A DNA stretch of 44,003 nt from M55B112 sp040880545. GTDB taxonomy: Bacteria; Bacteroidota; Bacteroidia; Bacteroidales; GCA-2748055. The position numbers were made by a program, and so were the translations under genes. The notes below the pieces were generated by a model, which did not search any database, was not told the origin of the DNA, and saw nothing but the letters and a program-made list of their open reading frames with translations. Positions 9,301 through 17,317 of this stretch are shown here, in pieces. Numbering within the stretch: the first letter of the stretch is position 1; each line of letters begins with the position of its first letter. Location of the stretch: contig JBBDIE010000036.1 in the NCBI GenBank assembly GCA_040880545.1, positions 1 through 44,003 of the forward strand. The letters run 5' to 3'.

Positions 9301-12300
9301 ACAGGTGCCACTGTTCAATACACCATGGAGCTCGTTGTACTGAATACGGAAGGGTGTAGCGATACTATGACAAGGATTATAACGGTGCATCCTGAGATCT
9401 CAGCAAATTTCACAGCTGATGCTTTTGAAGGATGCCATCCACTGAATGTGACATTTACCAATCTATCTGTTAATGCTGAGGTTTATCTTTGGGACTTTGG
9501 TGATGGAACTGCCTCAACACAACAATCACCCTCGCACTCATTTAATAACTTTGGCAACAATGATACAACATATATAGTGACCCTGACCACAAGTACTGCA
9601 GATGGTGAATGCGTCAAACAGGTCTCATGGCCCTTTGTGGTTCATCCCCAGGTGAAATCTGAATTTACCTTTACCAGTGCGAAAGATTGCGGCCCATTTG
9701 AAGTCACATTCGATAATCTCTCCATTGGCGGTGATAATTTTACCTGGGACTTTGGTGATGGTACAATTATTAGTACAGCCGATTCAGGACCACAAACCCA
9801 TACCTTTATAAATAATGATTTTGTGAATACCGCGGAATACACAGTATCGCTTGAAGTTGAAAATAGCCAGGGATGTGTGGATGTGAGAAGCAAAACTGTG
9901 AGTGTCTATCCTGCGATTGAGGCACAACTTACAGCGTCTGTCACTGAAGGGTGCCAACCACTTGAAGTACAGTTTACAAATCAGTCAAATGGCGCATTAA
10001 CTTACCTTTGGGACTTTGGTGACGGCTCTACTGCAAATTCCGAAAATCCGTCGCACATATTTGCAAGTTCATCTGCTAACGATACAGTGTTCAGGGTCAG
10101 ATTATATGCCATGGCCTCCAACAATATCTGTATGGACTCAACATTTGTAGATATTACGGTTAATTCATTTCTGAATGCCAATTTTGTGATCCCTGATGAT
10201 ATCGGATGTACACCGTTCGACGTATTGATAGAAAATTCATCATTGAATGGAACTCAGTATAGTTGGGACTTCGGTGATGGTACGGACACGGTAACATTTA
10301 ACACAGATCCGTTCTACCATCAGTTTTCAAATTCCGATTTTAACAACCAGCAACAATATGTAATTACATTGGTTGCAGAAAATGCGGCAGGTTGTGTAAA
10401 ACAGAAGCAGAGGATTATCAATGTTGAGCCTGATATCAATGCAGCGTTTACAGCTGATCAGGTTGTGGGATGCAATCCATTAACAGTGAACTTTACTAAT
10501 TTATCTGATGGAGCAGCCTATTATCACTGGGATTTTGGAAATGGAACCACTTCACTTCAGGCGAATCCGACCCAGACATTCACGAACATTGGATCAACTG
10601 ATGCCACTTACCAGGTATGGCTCACTACGACAGCTTCAAATAATGAGTGCAAGGATTCTGTCATGCTGGAGATCGTGGTACATCCTTACATTTCTGCAGA
10701 TTTTACTTTCCAGGATAACACCAATTGTACGCCTTTGACAGTACAGCTAAATAATTCTTCCATTGGAGGAAACACCTTTACCTGGGACTTTGGAGACGGT
10801 ACCGATACCATCACGTCAAATATGAACCCTGTTTCACACCTGTTTACAAATCCGAGTTTTACAAATACCGCAAACTACCAGGTAACGCTAACTGCAGAGA
10901 ATCTGGCAGGTTGTTCGGATCAGAAGATAAAGACCATTGATGTCTATCCCGATATCGAAGCAGTCTTTAACGCTTCTGTAACAGAGGGTTGTCATCCTTT
11001 GCAGGTTGACTTTACAAACGAGAGTCTTGGAGGATTTACATACAGATGGGACTTCGGTGACGGAACCTCAAGTGATGTTGATGCACCGGTACACACATTT
11101 ACCAATTACACAGATGATCCGATTATCCGGGAAGTCCGGCTTGTGGCAAAATCACGTTATAACTGCACACATGAAGTCAGTATGAATATTACCATACATC
11201 CAAAGCCGCTTTCAAGATTCGATTTGGAAAAGCTTATTGACTGTCCTCCATTTGAGGTTCCCATAACTAATACCAGTTTAAATGCGGATCAGTATCACTG
11301 GGATTTCGGGGATGGAAATACAATAGATGTGAATACGCTGGATGCTATTACACATACATTTTTCAACAACACACCCGATCTTGCGGTGTATGATGTGCAG
11401 CTTACTACAACTTCCAACTTTGGTTGTATGGATTCCTCACAACAGAAAATATATGTGTATCCTTCTACCATTGCAGATTTCAGTGCCAATTATGAAGGTT
11501 GCAGCCCGCTTGCAGCTTCATTTATCAATGAATCCGTGAGGGGACACACGTACCAGTGGGACTTCGGGGACGGATCCTATATGTCAAGTACCAACCCGAC
11601 TAATATGTACTTCAATTACGGAGGTACCGATACAATCTACCAGGTGTCACTTACATCCAGATCGCAGAATGGTTGTACAGATACAAAAATTGATACGGTA
11701 CATGTTTTTGCACAACCCAATGCTGAATTTACTGCTACTCCGACGCATCAGGATTATCCTAACTCAACTGTAAGCTTAACGAATCTGACAAACCAGGGGA
11801 ATTGGAGCTACAATTGGTATATGGGAGATGGCAGTACTTTCGACGTCAGGGCACCCGGTTCGTATACTTTCGGTGATTGGGGAGATTTTAATATTCAGTT
11901 AGTTGTTTCTTCTCTAAATTGCATTGATTCTGTAGCACATAATATCAGGATATTCCCGACAGCCCCGATAGCATTGTTTGATACTGTCTATCCTGATTGC
12001 GAGCCGTTGGATGTACAGTTTGTCAATAACTCATTATATGCAGATGAGTACCTTTGGGAGTTTGATGACGGTTCTACTTCAACCGATTTTGAACCGTTCC
12101 ATACATTCCAGGAGAATGGAATATATAATGTGAAGCTTACCGTTACCGGTCCGGGTGGCATCGCGTATTATTACAGGCAGGTTGAGGTATACCGGGTGCC
12201 TGTAGCGAGCTTTAATTTAAGTCCGGATTTTGTAATGCTACCAGACCAGTTGTCCAGGTTCTTTAATACTTCAAAATATGGAGAATTTTACCTGTGGGAT

Positions 12301-12768
12301 TTCGGTGACGGCAACACATCCAGTGATGAGAATCCTACGCATCAGTATGAAGAGGTTGGGGTATATGATGTATCACTTGAAGTCTGGAACCAATATGGAT
12401 GTACGGACGGGATCATAAAGGAATCGGCAATAGAAGTGCATGGCGAAGGTGAAATAATGTTTCCTAACGCCTTTATTCCAAAAGGTCCCTCAGGAGGTAA
12501 TGTTGATCCGTTGAATACAGAACGAACAGATATTTTCCACCCGTACTGGGCAGGTGTTAGGAACTACAAGCTGGAGATCTATAACCGGTGGGGTGAAAAA
12601 CTTTTCGAAAGCAATGATGTAAATGTCGGATGGGATGGATATTACAAAGAAAAACTAAGTCCGCAGGGAGTGTATATCTGGAAAGTTACGGGCAATTACA
12701 ACAACGGGGAGCCCTTTACAGAAGTTGGTGATGTAACACTGCTTCATCAGGCTTCCGATTCAGAATAG
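6307..12768 (+). CDS. Giant secreted IgGFc-binding-like/PKD-repeat protein with a T9SS type B (CHU_C) domain
   Basis: The longest reading has 2153 residues. The ATG at 6331 (MVKFKK, residue 9) gives a cleaner signal peptide ending ASAQ and may be the true start. After the signal comes a region of about 450-470 residues resembling the IgGFc-binding N-terminal domain (motifs such as ATQDNTTVTI, ESDQPISV and ATEDNTEIYAYY), then a linker domain, then 17 PKD-type repeats with WDFGDG motifs (about residues 588-2040). The end has the CHU_C/gliding-motility-associated C-terminal pattern: FPNAFIP, YKLEIYNRWGEKLFES, GWDGYY and GVYIWKV. CHU_C domains are known T9SS type B signals, so the protein should be exported to the surface or medium. 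An adhesive or glide/biofilm role is inferred. Nothing in the gene appears broken. Confidence 0.92.
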   Translation: MSNLGFTFMVKFKKEITKYLLKVIFFLTLIGYSFVASAQIDTEFWFVVPELSHRGNTGGTPGTFRIATLELEATVTIAMPANRYNATTNPTGFQDIVLDIPANSTAAVDLSYLIDVAASPGIIGLENKPLANSGINNYGLQITATNMITAYWEVNYSFGSDLWTLKGTNGKGTLFYTPFQTVYNNRNILPRTYSAIDIVATQDNTTVTITLPPGKAASYGFSVLPIPAGGTHVVTLNAGQTFSLFPSNYSIFGGDRLAGTKIESDQPISVSVKDDAIASGSQGQDVVGDQLVPVDIIGDNYIVPEINNPNHVYVLATEDNTEIYAYYADGTPIGTTPYATINAGQQALVIVPGGSKYARITSSPDPSVTGKPFYVWQMGLENQSRGGALVPAIGCTGNTQLAFTRARADNKFYFFLITEKGNEDKFLIDGVRDDGIINPGSFTEIAGSGGYVALFTNSINSNTLVPGQHLVENTGGIFHLAILNGFPGASQGSLYYGYYSDFGNLNVGATVAGTNSDVVRACFGDPVQLYAFGGTNYQWTPDTYLDDPTSNMPTAYNLPQGSHSYSVEVSGSCGSGTINLSVLISSPVVGHFSTDVSSGCSPLEIAFEDESSGVYSWQYDLGDGSPLIRYDLDVLTPVGPPPDPFVFTNTYTNTTNLPIIDTVTLLVKNSSGCADIYRRSIVVFPEINSDFSVDVDDGCHPLEVQFTNNSSGNTGTWMWEFGDGGSSIDSNTVHEYTNLFGPDNLIFNSRLIATSPYLCRDTAFHDIVVRPYIEANFAYDTVAACSPHEIILSDQSIGADQYHWDFGDGTISTTSSPNFTKLYVNNTALPLTYTITLTVENDEGCTDQFQRDVTIYPNVDADFTADPLQACSPAEILFQNNSTGAANYIWDFGDGGSSTSSDPLHLYDRNLSGQDTVFTVSLIATSNEFCRDTATVDVVIHPYIDAAFTVEDIVGCHPFTVEANNVSTGADINLWDFGDGSGINSSADPVVTHTFQNTTGATVQYTMELVVLNTEGCSDTMTRIITVHPEISANFTADAFEGCHPLNVTFTNLSVNAEVYLWDFGDGTASTQQSPSHSFNNFGNNDTTYIVTLTTSTADGECVKQVSWPFVVHPQVKSEFTFTSAKDCGPFEVTFDNLSIGGDNFTWDFGDGTIISTADSGPQTHTFINNDFVNTAEYTVSLEVENSQGCVDVRSKTVSVYPAIEAQLTASVTEGCQPLEVQFTNQSNGALTYLWDFGDGSTANSENPSHIFASSSANDTVFRVRLYAMASNNICMDSTFVDITVNSFLNANFVIPDDIGCTPFDVLIENSSLNGTQYSWDFGDGTDTVTFNTDPFYHQFSNSDFNNQQQYVITLVAENAAGCVKQKQRIINVEPDINAAFTADQVVGCNPLTVNFTNLSDGAAYYHWDFGNGTTSLQANPTQTFTNIGSTDATYQVWLTTTASNNECKDSVMLEIVVHPYISADFTFQDNTNCTPLTVQLNNSSIGGNTFTWDFGDGTDTITSNMNPVSHLFTNPSFTNTANYQVTLTAENLAGCSDQKIKTIDVYPDIEAVFNASVTEGCHPLQVDFTNESLGGFTYRWDFGDGTSSDVDAPVHTFTNYTDDPIIREVRLVAKSRYNCTHEVSMNITIHPKPLSRFDLEKLIDCPPFEVPITNTSLNADQYHWDFGDGNTIDVNTLDAITHTFFNNTPDLAVYDVQLTTTSNFGCMDSSQQKIYVYPSTIADFSANYEGCSPLAASFINESVRGHTYQWDFGDGSYMSSTNPTNMYFNYGGTDTIYQVSLTSRSQNGCTDTKIDTVHVFAQPNAEFTATPTHQDYPNSTVSLTNLTNQGNWSYNWYMGDGSTFDVRAPGSYTFGDWGDFNIQLVVSSLNCIDSVAHNIRIFPTAPIALFDTVYPDCEPLDVQFVNNSLYADEYLWEFDDGSTSTDFEPFHTFQENGIYNVKLTVTGPGGIAYYYRQVEVYRVPVASFNLSPDFVMLPDQLSRFFNTSKYGEFYLWDFGDGNTSSDENPTHQYEEVGVYDVSLEVWNQYGCTDGIIKESAIEVHGEGEIMFPNAFIPKGPSGGNVDPLNTERTDIFHPYWAGVRNYKLEIYNRWGEKLFESNDVNVGWDGYYKEKLSPQGVYIWKVTGNYNNGEPFTEVGDVTLLHQASDSE
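8069..11714 (+). repeat. Fourteen PKD repeats arranged as seven alternating A/B doublets
   Basis: WDFGDG-type cores recur every 254-264 bp (for example near 8720, 8980, 9234, 9490, 9750, 10012, 10268, 10532, 10786, 11048, 11302 and 11560). Odd copies (type A) have a longer loop after the core and end with an ENxxGCxD...VYP pattern. Even copies (type B) have a short loop, an NDT-like motif and end with an ATSxNxCxD...VHP pattern. Each repeat has one cysteine in GCxP near its start and one near its end, so an intradomain disulfide is plausible. Three further degenerate PKD copies follow up to about 12440. Confidence 0.85.
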
Positions 12769-12917
12769 ATTCTGAAAACAGATAAGATTTATATTTTCAA
12801 AATTTGCGCGCTGTCGAAGAAGGACTGAAAAATAGGTCACTTCCCCGCATTTGCCATAAACAGTGGATTGGATATTAATATATCTGAACATATTCCCTTT
12901 TAATTTTCATTTTATTA

Positions 12918-12928
12918 CCATAGTTTTA
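12918..12928 (+). promoter_or_regulatory. Possible -7 element upstream of the aquaglyceroporin gene
   Basis: CCATAGTTTTA, with TAGTTTTA as a one-mismatch TAnnTTTG element, ends 32 bases before the ATG at 12961. The same 11-mer occurs upstream of the giant gene at 6307. No clear -33 element is seen. Confidence 0.25.
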
Positions 12929-12960
12929 ATGTTTCGTTAAACTCAAACTTTTGACGGATC

Positions 12961-13713
12961 ATGAATGAATTGCTTGCTGAATTTATTGGAACAGCACTAC
13001 TGGTCACCCTGGGGAACGGGGCAGTTGCAAATGTAGTACTGAAAGGCACCAAAGGGCATAATGGAGGATGGATCGTTATCAGTCTGGGATGGGGCCTGGC
13101 AGTATTTGTAGCAGTAGCAGTAGCCGGACCGGTTTCAGGGGCCCATATCAATCCTGCGGTAACAATAGGCCTGGCACTCTCCGGGCTGTTTCCCTGGAGT
13201 AATGTAGCCCTGTTCATAGTTGCACAAGTTTTAGGAGGAATGGGAGGAGCTTTTATTGTTTGGCTCTTTTACAGGGATCACTTTAACCAGACCGGGGATA
13301 AGGATGTAATTTTAGCTTGTTATGCAACGACACCAGCCATCAGAAAGACCTTCAGCAACATGGTTAGCGAATTTATAGGCACATTTATCCTGGTCTTTGT
13401 AATTCTCTATATCGCTGAGCCTGCACTGGTTCTCCCCGGAGAAGTTTACGCAAAAATAGGGATGGGAACGCTTGGTGCGCTTCCGGTAGCCCTGTTGGTG
13501 ACCTCAATCGGACTCTCGCTGGGCGGAACCACCGGGTACGCGATTAACCCTGCTCGTGACCTGGGCCCAAGGATCATACATTCGTTGCTTCCCATGACAG
13601 CCAAGGGTGGTAGTGACTGGCAATATGCATGGATACCAGTTACAGGACCTTTGCTCGGTGCTTCAACGGCTGCGCTCTTTTATCTGATACTAACCATTTG
13701 GACTGGCACTTGA
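12961..13713 (+). CDS. glpF: Aquaglyceroporin (MIP family, GlpF-like)
   Basis: The 250-residue hydrophobic protein forms a MIP-type channel in the inner membrane, passing glycerol or other small neutral solutes and perhaps water. It starts MNELLAEFIGTALLV, the usual family opening. Both pore half-helix motifs are present: SGAHINPAVT (N64-P65-A66) and GYAINPARDLGPR (N196-P197-A198). Asp200 directly after Arg199 is the classic glycerol-facilitator signature, since water-selective aquaporins usually lack it. Length and six-helix pattern are normal. No glycerol kinase lies in the window, so the substrate cannot be fixed by context. It is read in the same direction as glyA, 214 bases downstream, and is probably transcribed separately. 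Confidence 0.92.
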   Translation: MNELLAEFIGTALLVTLGNGAVANVVLKGTKGHNGGWIVISLGWGLAVFVAVAVAGPVSGAHINPAVTIGLALSGLFPWSNVALFIVAQVLGGMGGAFIVWLFYRDHFNQTGDKDVILACYATTPAIRKTFSNMVSEFIGTFILVFVILYIAEPALVLPGEVYAKIGMGTLGALPVALLVTSIGLSLGGTTGYAINPARDLGPRIIHSLLPMTAKGGSDWQYAWIPVTGPLLGASTAALFYLILTIWTGT

Positions 13714-13859
13714 CCAGGAGTAACTGATTGAATTTAAATTCTTTGCTGTATTACAGGTGTCGGATATTATATACATAAATGAATAAGTAATGGAATGCTT
13801 GTAATGGTAAGGTGATATCGGGAGAAAATATACTGAAAGGCAAGTCAGTTATCCGCTTT

Positions 13860-13867
13860 TATTTTTG
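13860..13867 (+). promoter_or_regulatory. Candidate -7 promoter element (TATTTTTG) of glyA
   Basis: TATTTTTG matches the Bacteroidota -7 consensus TAnnTTTG exactly and sits 61 bases before the chosen glyA start at 13928. A -33 TTG is not evident at the expected spacing. If it is used, transcription would start around 13874, so the upstream in-frame ATG at 13865 would not be in the message. This supports 13928 as the start. Confidence 0.4.
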
Positions 13868-13927
13868 TATTTTAAGATTAACTTTGGAAGCGAAATATGT
13901 AGTCAAATATCACCAAAATCAGCATCC

Positions 13928-15211
13928 ATGAGCAGGGACACAAAACTTTTTGACCTGATTAACAGGGAATACAATCGACAAAAAAACGGCATTGAATTAA
14001 TTGCATCAGAAAACTTTGTAAGCGAGCAGGTCATGGAAGCCATGGGCAGTTGCCTTACAAACAAGTATGCTGAAGGTTATCCGGGTAAAAGATATTATGG
14101 AGGTTGCGAGGTAGTTGACGAAGTGGAACAACTGGCAATCGACAGACTGTGTGAGCTCTTTGGAGCAGCGTATGCCAATGTACAGCCCCATTCCGGGGCA
14201 CAGGCCAACATGGCTGTATTCATGGCGGTGATGCAGCCGGGTGATACCTTTATGGGCCTGGACTTGTCACATGGGGGACACCTGTCCCATGGATCACCGG
14301 TAAACAGTTCTGGAATTCTTTATAAAGCGATTAGCTATGGACTCAAAGAAGAGACAGAGACGATTGACTATGATGCCATGGAAGAGATAGCCCATAGGGA
14401 ACGGCCAAAAGTTATTGTAGGAGGTGCTTCAGCCTATTCCAGGGAATGGGATTATGAACGGATGCGTGCCATCGCTGATGAGGTTGACGCGATTTTTATG
14501 GTTGACATGGCCCATCCGGCAGGATTAATTGCAGCAGGCTTACTTGAGAATCCATTAAAACACGCCCATATTGTCACCTCCACCACGCACAAAACGCTGC
14601 GTGGTCCGCGTGGTGGCATAATTCTGTTGGGTAAGGATTTTGAAAACCCCATGGGATTGACTACTAAAAAGGGGGAGGTCCGGTTGATGTCGTCATTGGT
14701 TAACTCAGCAGTTTTTCCCGGAATTCAGGGTGGACCGCTGGAACATATAATCGCTTCAAAAGCTGTGGCTTTCGGAGAGGCACTGACACCTGGCTTCAAA
14801 GCTTATCAGCAACAAGTGAAAGTCAATGCGTCTGTGATGGCTGAGAGCTTCATTGGTAAAGGGTATAAAGTAGTATCTGGAGGAACCGATAATCATTCCA
14901 TGCTGATTGATCTTCGCTCAAAATTTCCGGATATCACAGGGAAACAGGTGGAGAACTCCCTGGTAAAGGCAGATATCACAGTAAACAAGAATATGGTACC
15001 ATTCGATTCAAGGTCCCCTTTCCAGACCAGCGGTATAAGGGTGGGAACACCTGCAATTACTACCAGGGGACTAAAGGATGATATGATTCCTCTGGTTGTT
15101 TCTTTCATTGATGAAGTTATCAGTAATATAGATGATGAGGTTGTTATTGAGAAAGTAAAAAAGCAAGTGAACGAGGTGATGGGAGAATTCCCTATCTTCT
15201 CTCAATATTAA
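13928..15211 (+). CDS. glyA: Serine hydroxymethyltransferase
   Basis: This cytosolic PLP enzyme interconverts serine and glycine with transfer of a one-carbon unit to tetrahydrofolate. The reading from ATG 13928 (MSRDTKLFDLINREY) gives 427 residues, the usual bacterial size. An upstream in-frame ATG at 13865 would add 21 atypical residues and is not preferred. Diagnostic segments are NGIELIASENFVS, NKYAEGYPGKRYYGG, QPHSGAQANMAVF and the PLP-lysine motif TTHKTLRGPRGG (Lys222). VRVGTPAITTRG-type substrate-binding sequence appears as IRVGTPAITTRG near the C terminus. The next gene starts 3 bases after the stop, so the two are probably co-transcribed. No defects seen. Confidence 0.98.
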   Translation: MSRDTKLFDLINREYNRQKNGIELIASENFVSEQVMEAMGSCLTNKYAEGYPGKRYYGGCEVVDEVEQLAIDRLCELFGAAYANVQPHSGAQANMAVFMAVMQPGDTFMGLDLSHGGHLSHGSPVNSSGILYKAISYGLKEETETIDYDAMEEIAHRERPKVIVGGASAYSREWDYERMRAIADEVDAIFMVDMAHPAGLIAAGLLENPLKHAHIVTSTTHKTLRGPRGGIILLGKDFENPMGLTTKKGEVRLMSSLVNSAVFPGIQGGPLEHIIASKAVAFGEALTPGFKAYQQQVKVNASVMAESFIGKGYKVVSGGTDNHSMLIDLRSKFPDITGKQVENSLVKADITVNKNMVPFDSRSPFQTSGIRVGTPAITTRGLKDDMIPLVVSFIDEVISNIDDEVVIEKVKKQVNEVMGEFPIFSQY

Positions 15212-15214
15212 TTT

Positions 15215-15994
15215 ATGGAGTGGTATCTGGTAGTAGCAGTTATAGGTGTAGGATTTATTGCTGGATTTTTTAATACAGTTGCCGCTGGCGGATCCCTGCT
15301 TTCACTTCCCCTGTTGATCATACCATTGGGCATTCCTTCTGTGAATGCCAATGCCATAAACCGGATTGCTATTTTATTGCAGAATATAATTGGCGTAAGG
15401 CGATTTCAGAAGAAACGTATTCTGGATATCCGGTCCGATTATAAAATTGCAATTCCTGCAGTAATTGGCTCAGTTTTTGGGGCCTTTATAGCCACCATTA
15501 TTACAGCCCCGGTTATGGATACGGCCATTGGCGTGGTAATGTTGGTAATGTTTCTGGTGATTTTGTTGGATTCGAATAACTGGGAGAAAGACAGAAAAGA
15601 TCAGCCACCTTTAAAAAAATGGTTTCAATATCTCATCTTCTTTTTAATTGGTGCTTATGGTGGTTTTCTGCAAGCAGGTGTCGGATTTTTTCTTCTGACA
15701 GGACTTGTATTGGGTTGTGGGTTTGAACTGGTAAAGGCCAATGCAGTCAAAGTCCTGATCATCTTACTTTACACACCTTTTGCCCTGGGAATTTTTATAT
15801 TTAGCGGGTTACTAACCTGGGAATATACATTGCTTGGACTTTTGCTGGCCTCAGGAAATATGGCAGGTGCTTATGTGGGCGTAAATGTGGCGGTTAAGAA
15901 GGGAGCTAAATTTCTGAGGTATATGTTGCTTGCCGCTATCCTGGTGGCGGCACTGAAATTACTTATCCCGCAGATCAGGTTGTTATTTGCCTAA
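15215..15994 (+). CDS. TauE/SafE (TSUP) family membrane permease
   Basis: The 259-residue protein is almost entirely hydrophobic, with about eight membrane segments. Its opening, GFIAGFFNTVAAGGSLLSLPLL, split by the family's typical G-rich N-terminal helix, matches the TSUP/DUF81 family, as does the second-half copy YGGFLQAGVGFFLLTGLVL. Characterised members move sulfite, sulfoacetate or related organosulfur and carboxylate anions. The substrate here is unknown. It begins 3 bases after the glyA stop, suggesting one transcript. Its TAA stop lies inside a 4-base overlap with the end of the converging TonB-like gene. Confidence 0.88.
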   Translation: MEWYLVVAVIGVGFIAGFFNTVAAGGSLLSLPLLIIPLGIPSVNANAINRIAILLQNIIGVRRFQKKRILDIRSDYKIAIPAVIGSVFGAFIATIITAPVMDTAIGVVMLVMFLVILLDSNNWEKDRKDQPPLKKWFQYLIFFLIGAYGGFLQAGVGFFLLTGLVLGCGFELVKANAVKVLIILLYTPFALGIFIFSGLLTWEYTLLGLLLASGNMAGAYVGVNVAVKKGAKFLRYMLLAAILVAALKLLIPQIRLLFA

Positions 15995-16911
15995 GGTTCA
16001 ATTGTATATTTGATCGATCCGGTTTGTTTGATGGGGGCGTTTGCATCGCTGGAAAACTTCGTACGCCTGGCTGCTTCAAACACAACTTCCCATATACAAT
16101 TATCGGCAAATGTAGCAGATTTTACACTTGCGGCTACAACATTACCGTCACGGTCAACCTGGATTTCAACGGTTACTACAATTCTGCTCGTAACACTGCA
16201 ATCATCCACATTGGGAAGCGGTAGTTGGCCAACTACTTTTCTGCTTCCCAAGCTATAAGCAGGACCATCTCCAAGTCCACTGCCATCGTTGTAATTTGTT
16301 GCACCTTGTGAGCCAGTATTTGTTCCCTGGTTTGTACCGGTCCCGGGATTCACCCCTTCCGAGCCATCGGTTTCTCCAACACCCTGGCGACCAAAAGTAT
16401 TCCTTCCCATATTATTTAACCTGTCGGCCTGTTGTTCTTTACGAAGTCTCTCCTCCTCAATACGTTTCCGTTCAGCTTCCTGTTCTTTTCTGATTCTCTC
16501 CTCCTCCAGTTGTTGTAAACGTTGCTGTTCCTTCTGTATTTTCGCACGTTCAATTGCCTCCTGCTGTTTCCGGATCTCTTCAGCAGTAGGTTTCGGATCC
16601 TCTTTTACTATCACTTCTTCCACATCCTGGGTATTGTCCCTGGGTTTGCTTTCACTGCTCACAGGTTCAGGTACGGTTTCCACCCTTTCAGGGGTATTTT
16701 CTGCAATATCCGGGGCACTGCTCCCCTGGTCAGTGTCATCTCCGATTGGTTCAACATTTCCAAATCCACTGTCATCTGTACCAAAGTTAACCAGGACCCC
16801 TTCCTCTTCAGGGGGAGGGTCGGGGAAAGTGAGCCCCCCAAGGATCAGCAGGGCCAATACCAGCCCGTGTACGATCACTGTTCCTATAAAGCCTCTTCTT
16901 TTAATTTGCAT
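15991..16911 (-). CDS. TonB-like energy transducer
   Basis: The 306-residue protein has a short cytosolic N terminus and one membrane helix (about 10-28), followed by the Bacteroidota-type motif PDPPPEEEGVLVNFG. Next come an acidic/proline region, a K/E/R/Q-rich coiled coil (about 105-175) and a Gly/Asn/Ser-rich linker (about 178-225). The C-terminal part (about 230-306, motif VEIQVDRDGNVV) resembles TonB_C and would contact TonB-dependent receptors across the periplasm. It is the last gene of an exbB-exbD-exbD-tonB operon, starting 7 bases after the preceding exbD. The partner receptors are not in the window. Its TAG stop overlaps the TAA of the converging permease gene. Confidence 0.88.
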   Translation of the reverse strand: MQIKRRGFIGTVIVHGLVLALLILGGLTFPDPPPEEEGVLVNFGTDDSGFGNVEPIGDDTDQGSSAPDIAENTPERVETVPEPVSSESKPRDNTQDVEEVIVKEDPKPTAEEIRKQQEAIERAKIQKEQQRLQQLEEERIRKEQEAERKRIEEERLRKEQQADRLNNMGRNTFGRQGVGETDGSEGVNPGTGTNQGTNTGSQGATNYNDGSGLGDGPAYSLGSRKVVGQLPLPNVDDCSVTSRIVVTVEIQVDRDGNVVAASVKSATFADNCIWEVVFEAARRTKFSSDANAPIKQTGSIKYTIEP

Positions 16912-16918
16912 GATACAA

Positions 16919-17317
16919 TTAACTTACCGGTTTTGTTCCTAAAATTACCCTGTACCTGTTTCTTTTTGCGATGTTGAGTACCTGGAATACCTCCTCCATA
17001 ACCAGGGCCCGGTCGGCATTCAACCGAATTGCAGGGGATTCCCCAAATGGTTCAAGCATTCGCCTCAGTACAGGTTCCAGTTCATTCATGCTGTAAGCCT
17101 GATCCTCAATATAAATCGTTTTATCATTGGCAATGGAAAGAACCAATACAGGGCTCGCTTGCGTCTGGTTATTACTTTCCGGTAGATCCACATACTTCGA
17201 GGCCGGCACGATGAGCGTAGTTGTAAGCATGAAGAAGATCAACAGCAAAAATACGATATCGGTCATACCCGACATAGCAAAATTAATACTTCTTTTATTT
17301 CTGGACTGAATCGCCAT
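16919..17317 (-). CDS. exbD: Biopolymer transport protein ExbD (second copy)
   Basis: The 132-residue protein has one N-terminal membrane helix, GMTDIVFLLLIFFML, which carries the conserved membrane Asp that takes part in proton flow through the ExbB channel. A periplasmic ExbD domain follows, including the typical PAIRLNADRALVMEEVFQVLN. Its start codon shares its A with the TGA stop of the upstream exbD (TGATG), which implies translational coupling. Two tandem ExbD genes are common in Bacteroidota TonB operons; the two copies here differ well outside the membrane helix. Confidence 0.93.
   Translation of the reverse strand: MAIQSRNKRSINFAMSGMTDIVFLLLIFFMLTTTLIVPASKYVDLPESNNQTQASPVLVLSIANDKTIYIEDQAYSMNELEPVLRRMLEPFGESPAIRLNADRALVMEEVFQVLNIAKRNRYRVILGTKPVS

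Noticed and set aside
8069..12440. Regularly spaced similar DNA motifs resembling a repeat array or CRISPR
   Set aside because: The period is 254-264 bp and the motifs encode WDFGDG of PKD domains in one long open frame; there are no short identical repeats with unique spacers.
12759..12776. Palindrome TTCAGAAT-AG-ATTCTGAA over the stop of the PKD gene, considered as a terminator
   Set aside because: The loop is only two bases, the stem is AT-rich and no T run follows.
16522..16977. Long plus-strand frames opposite the tonB-like gene
   Set aside because: They are shadows of the biased codons in the coiled-coil and acidic regions of the minus-strand gene and resemble no protein.
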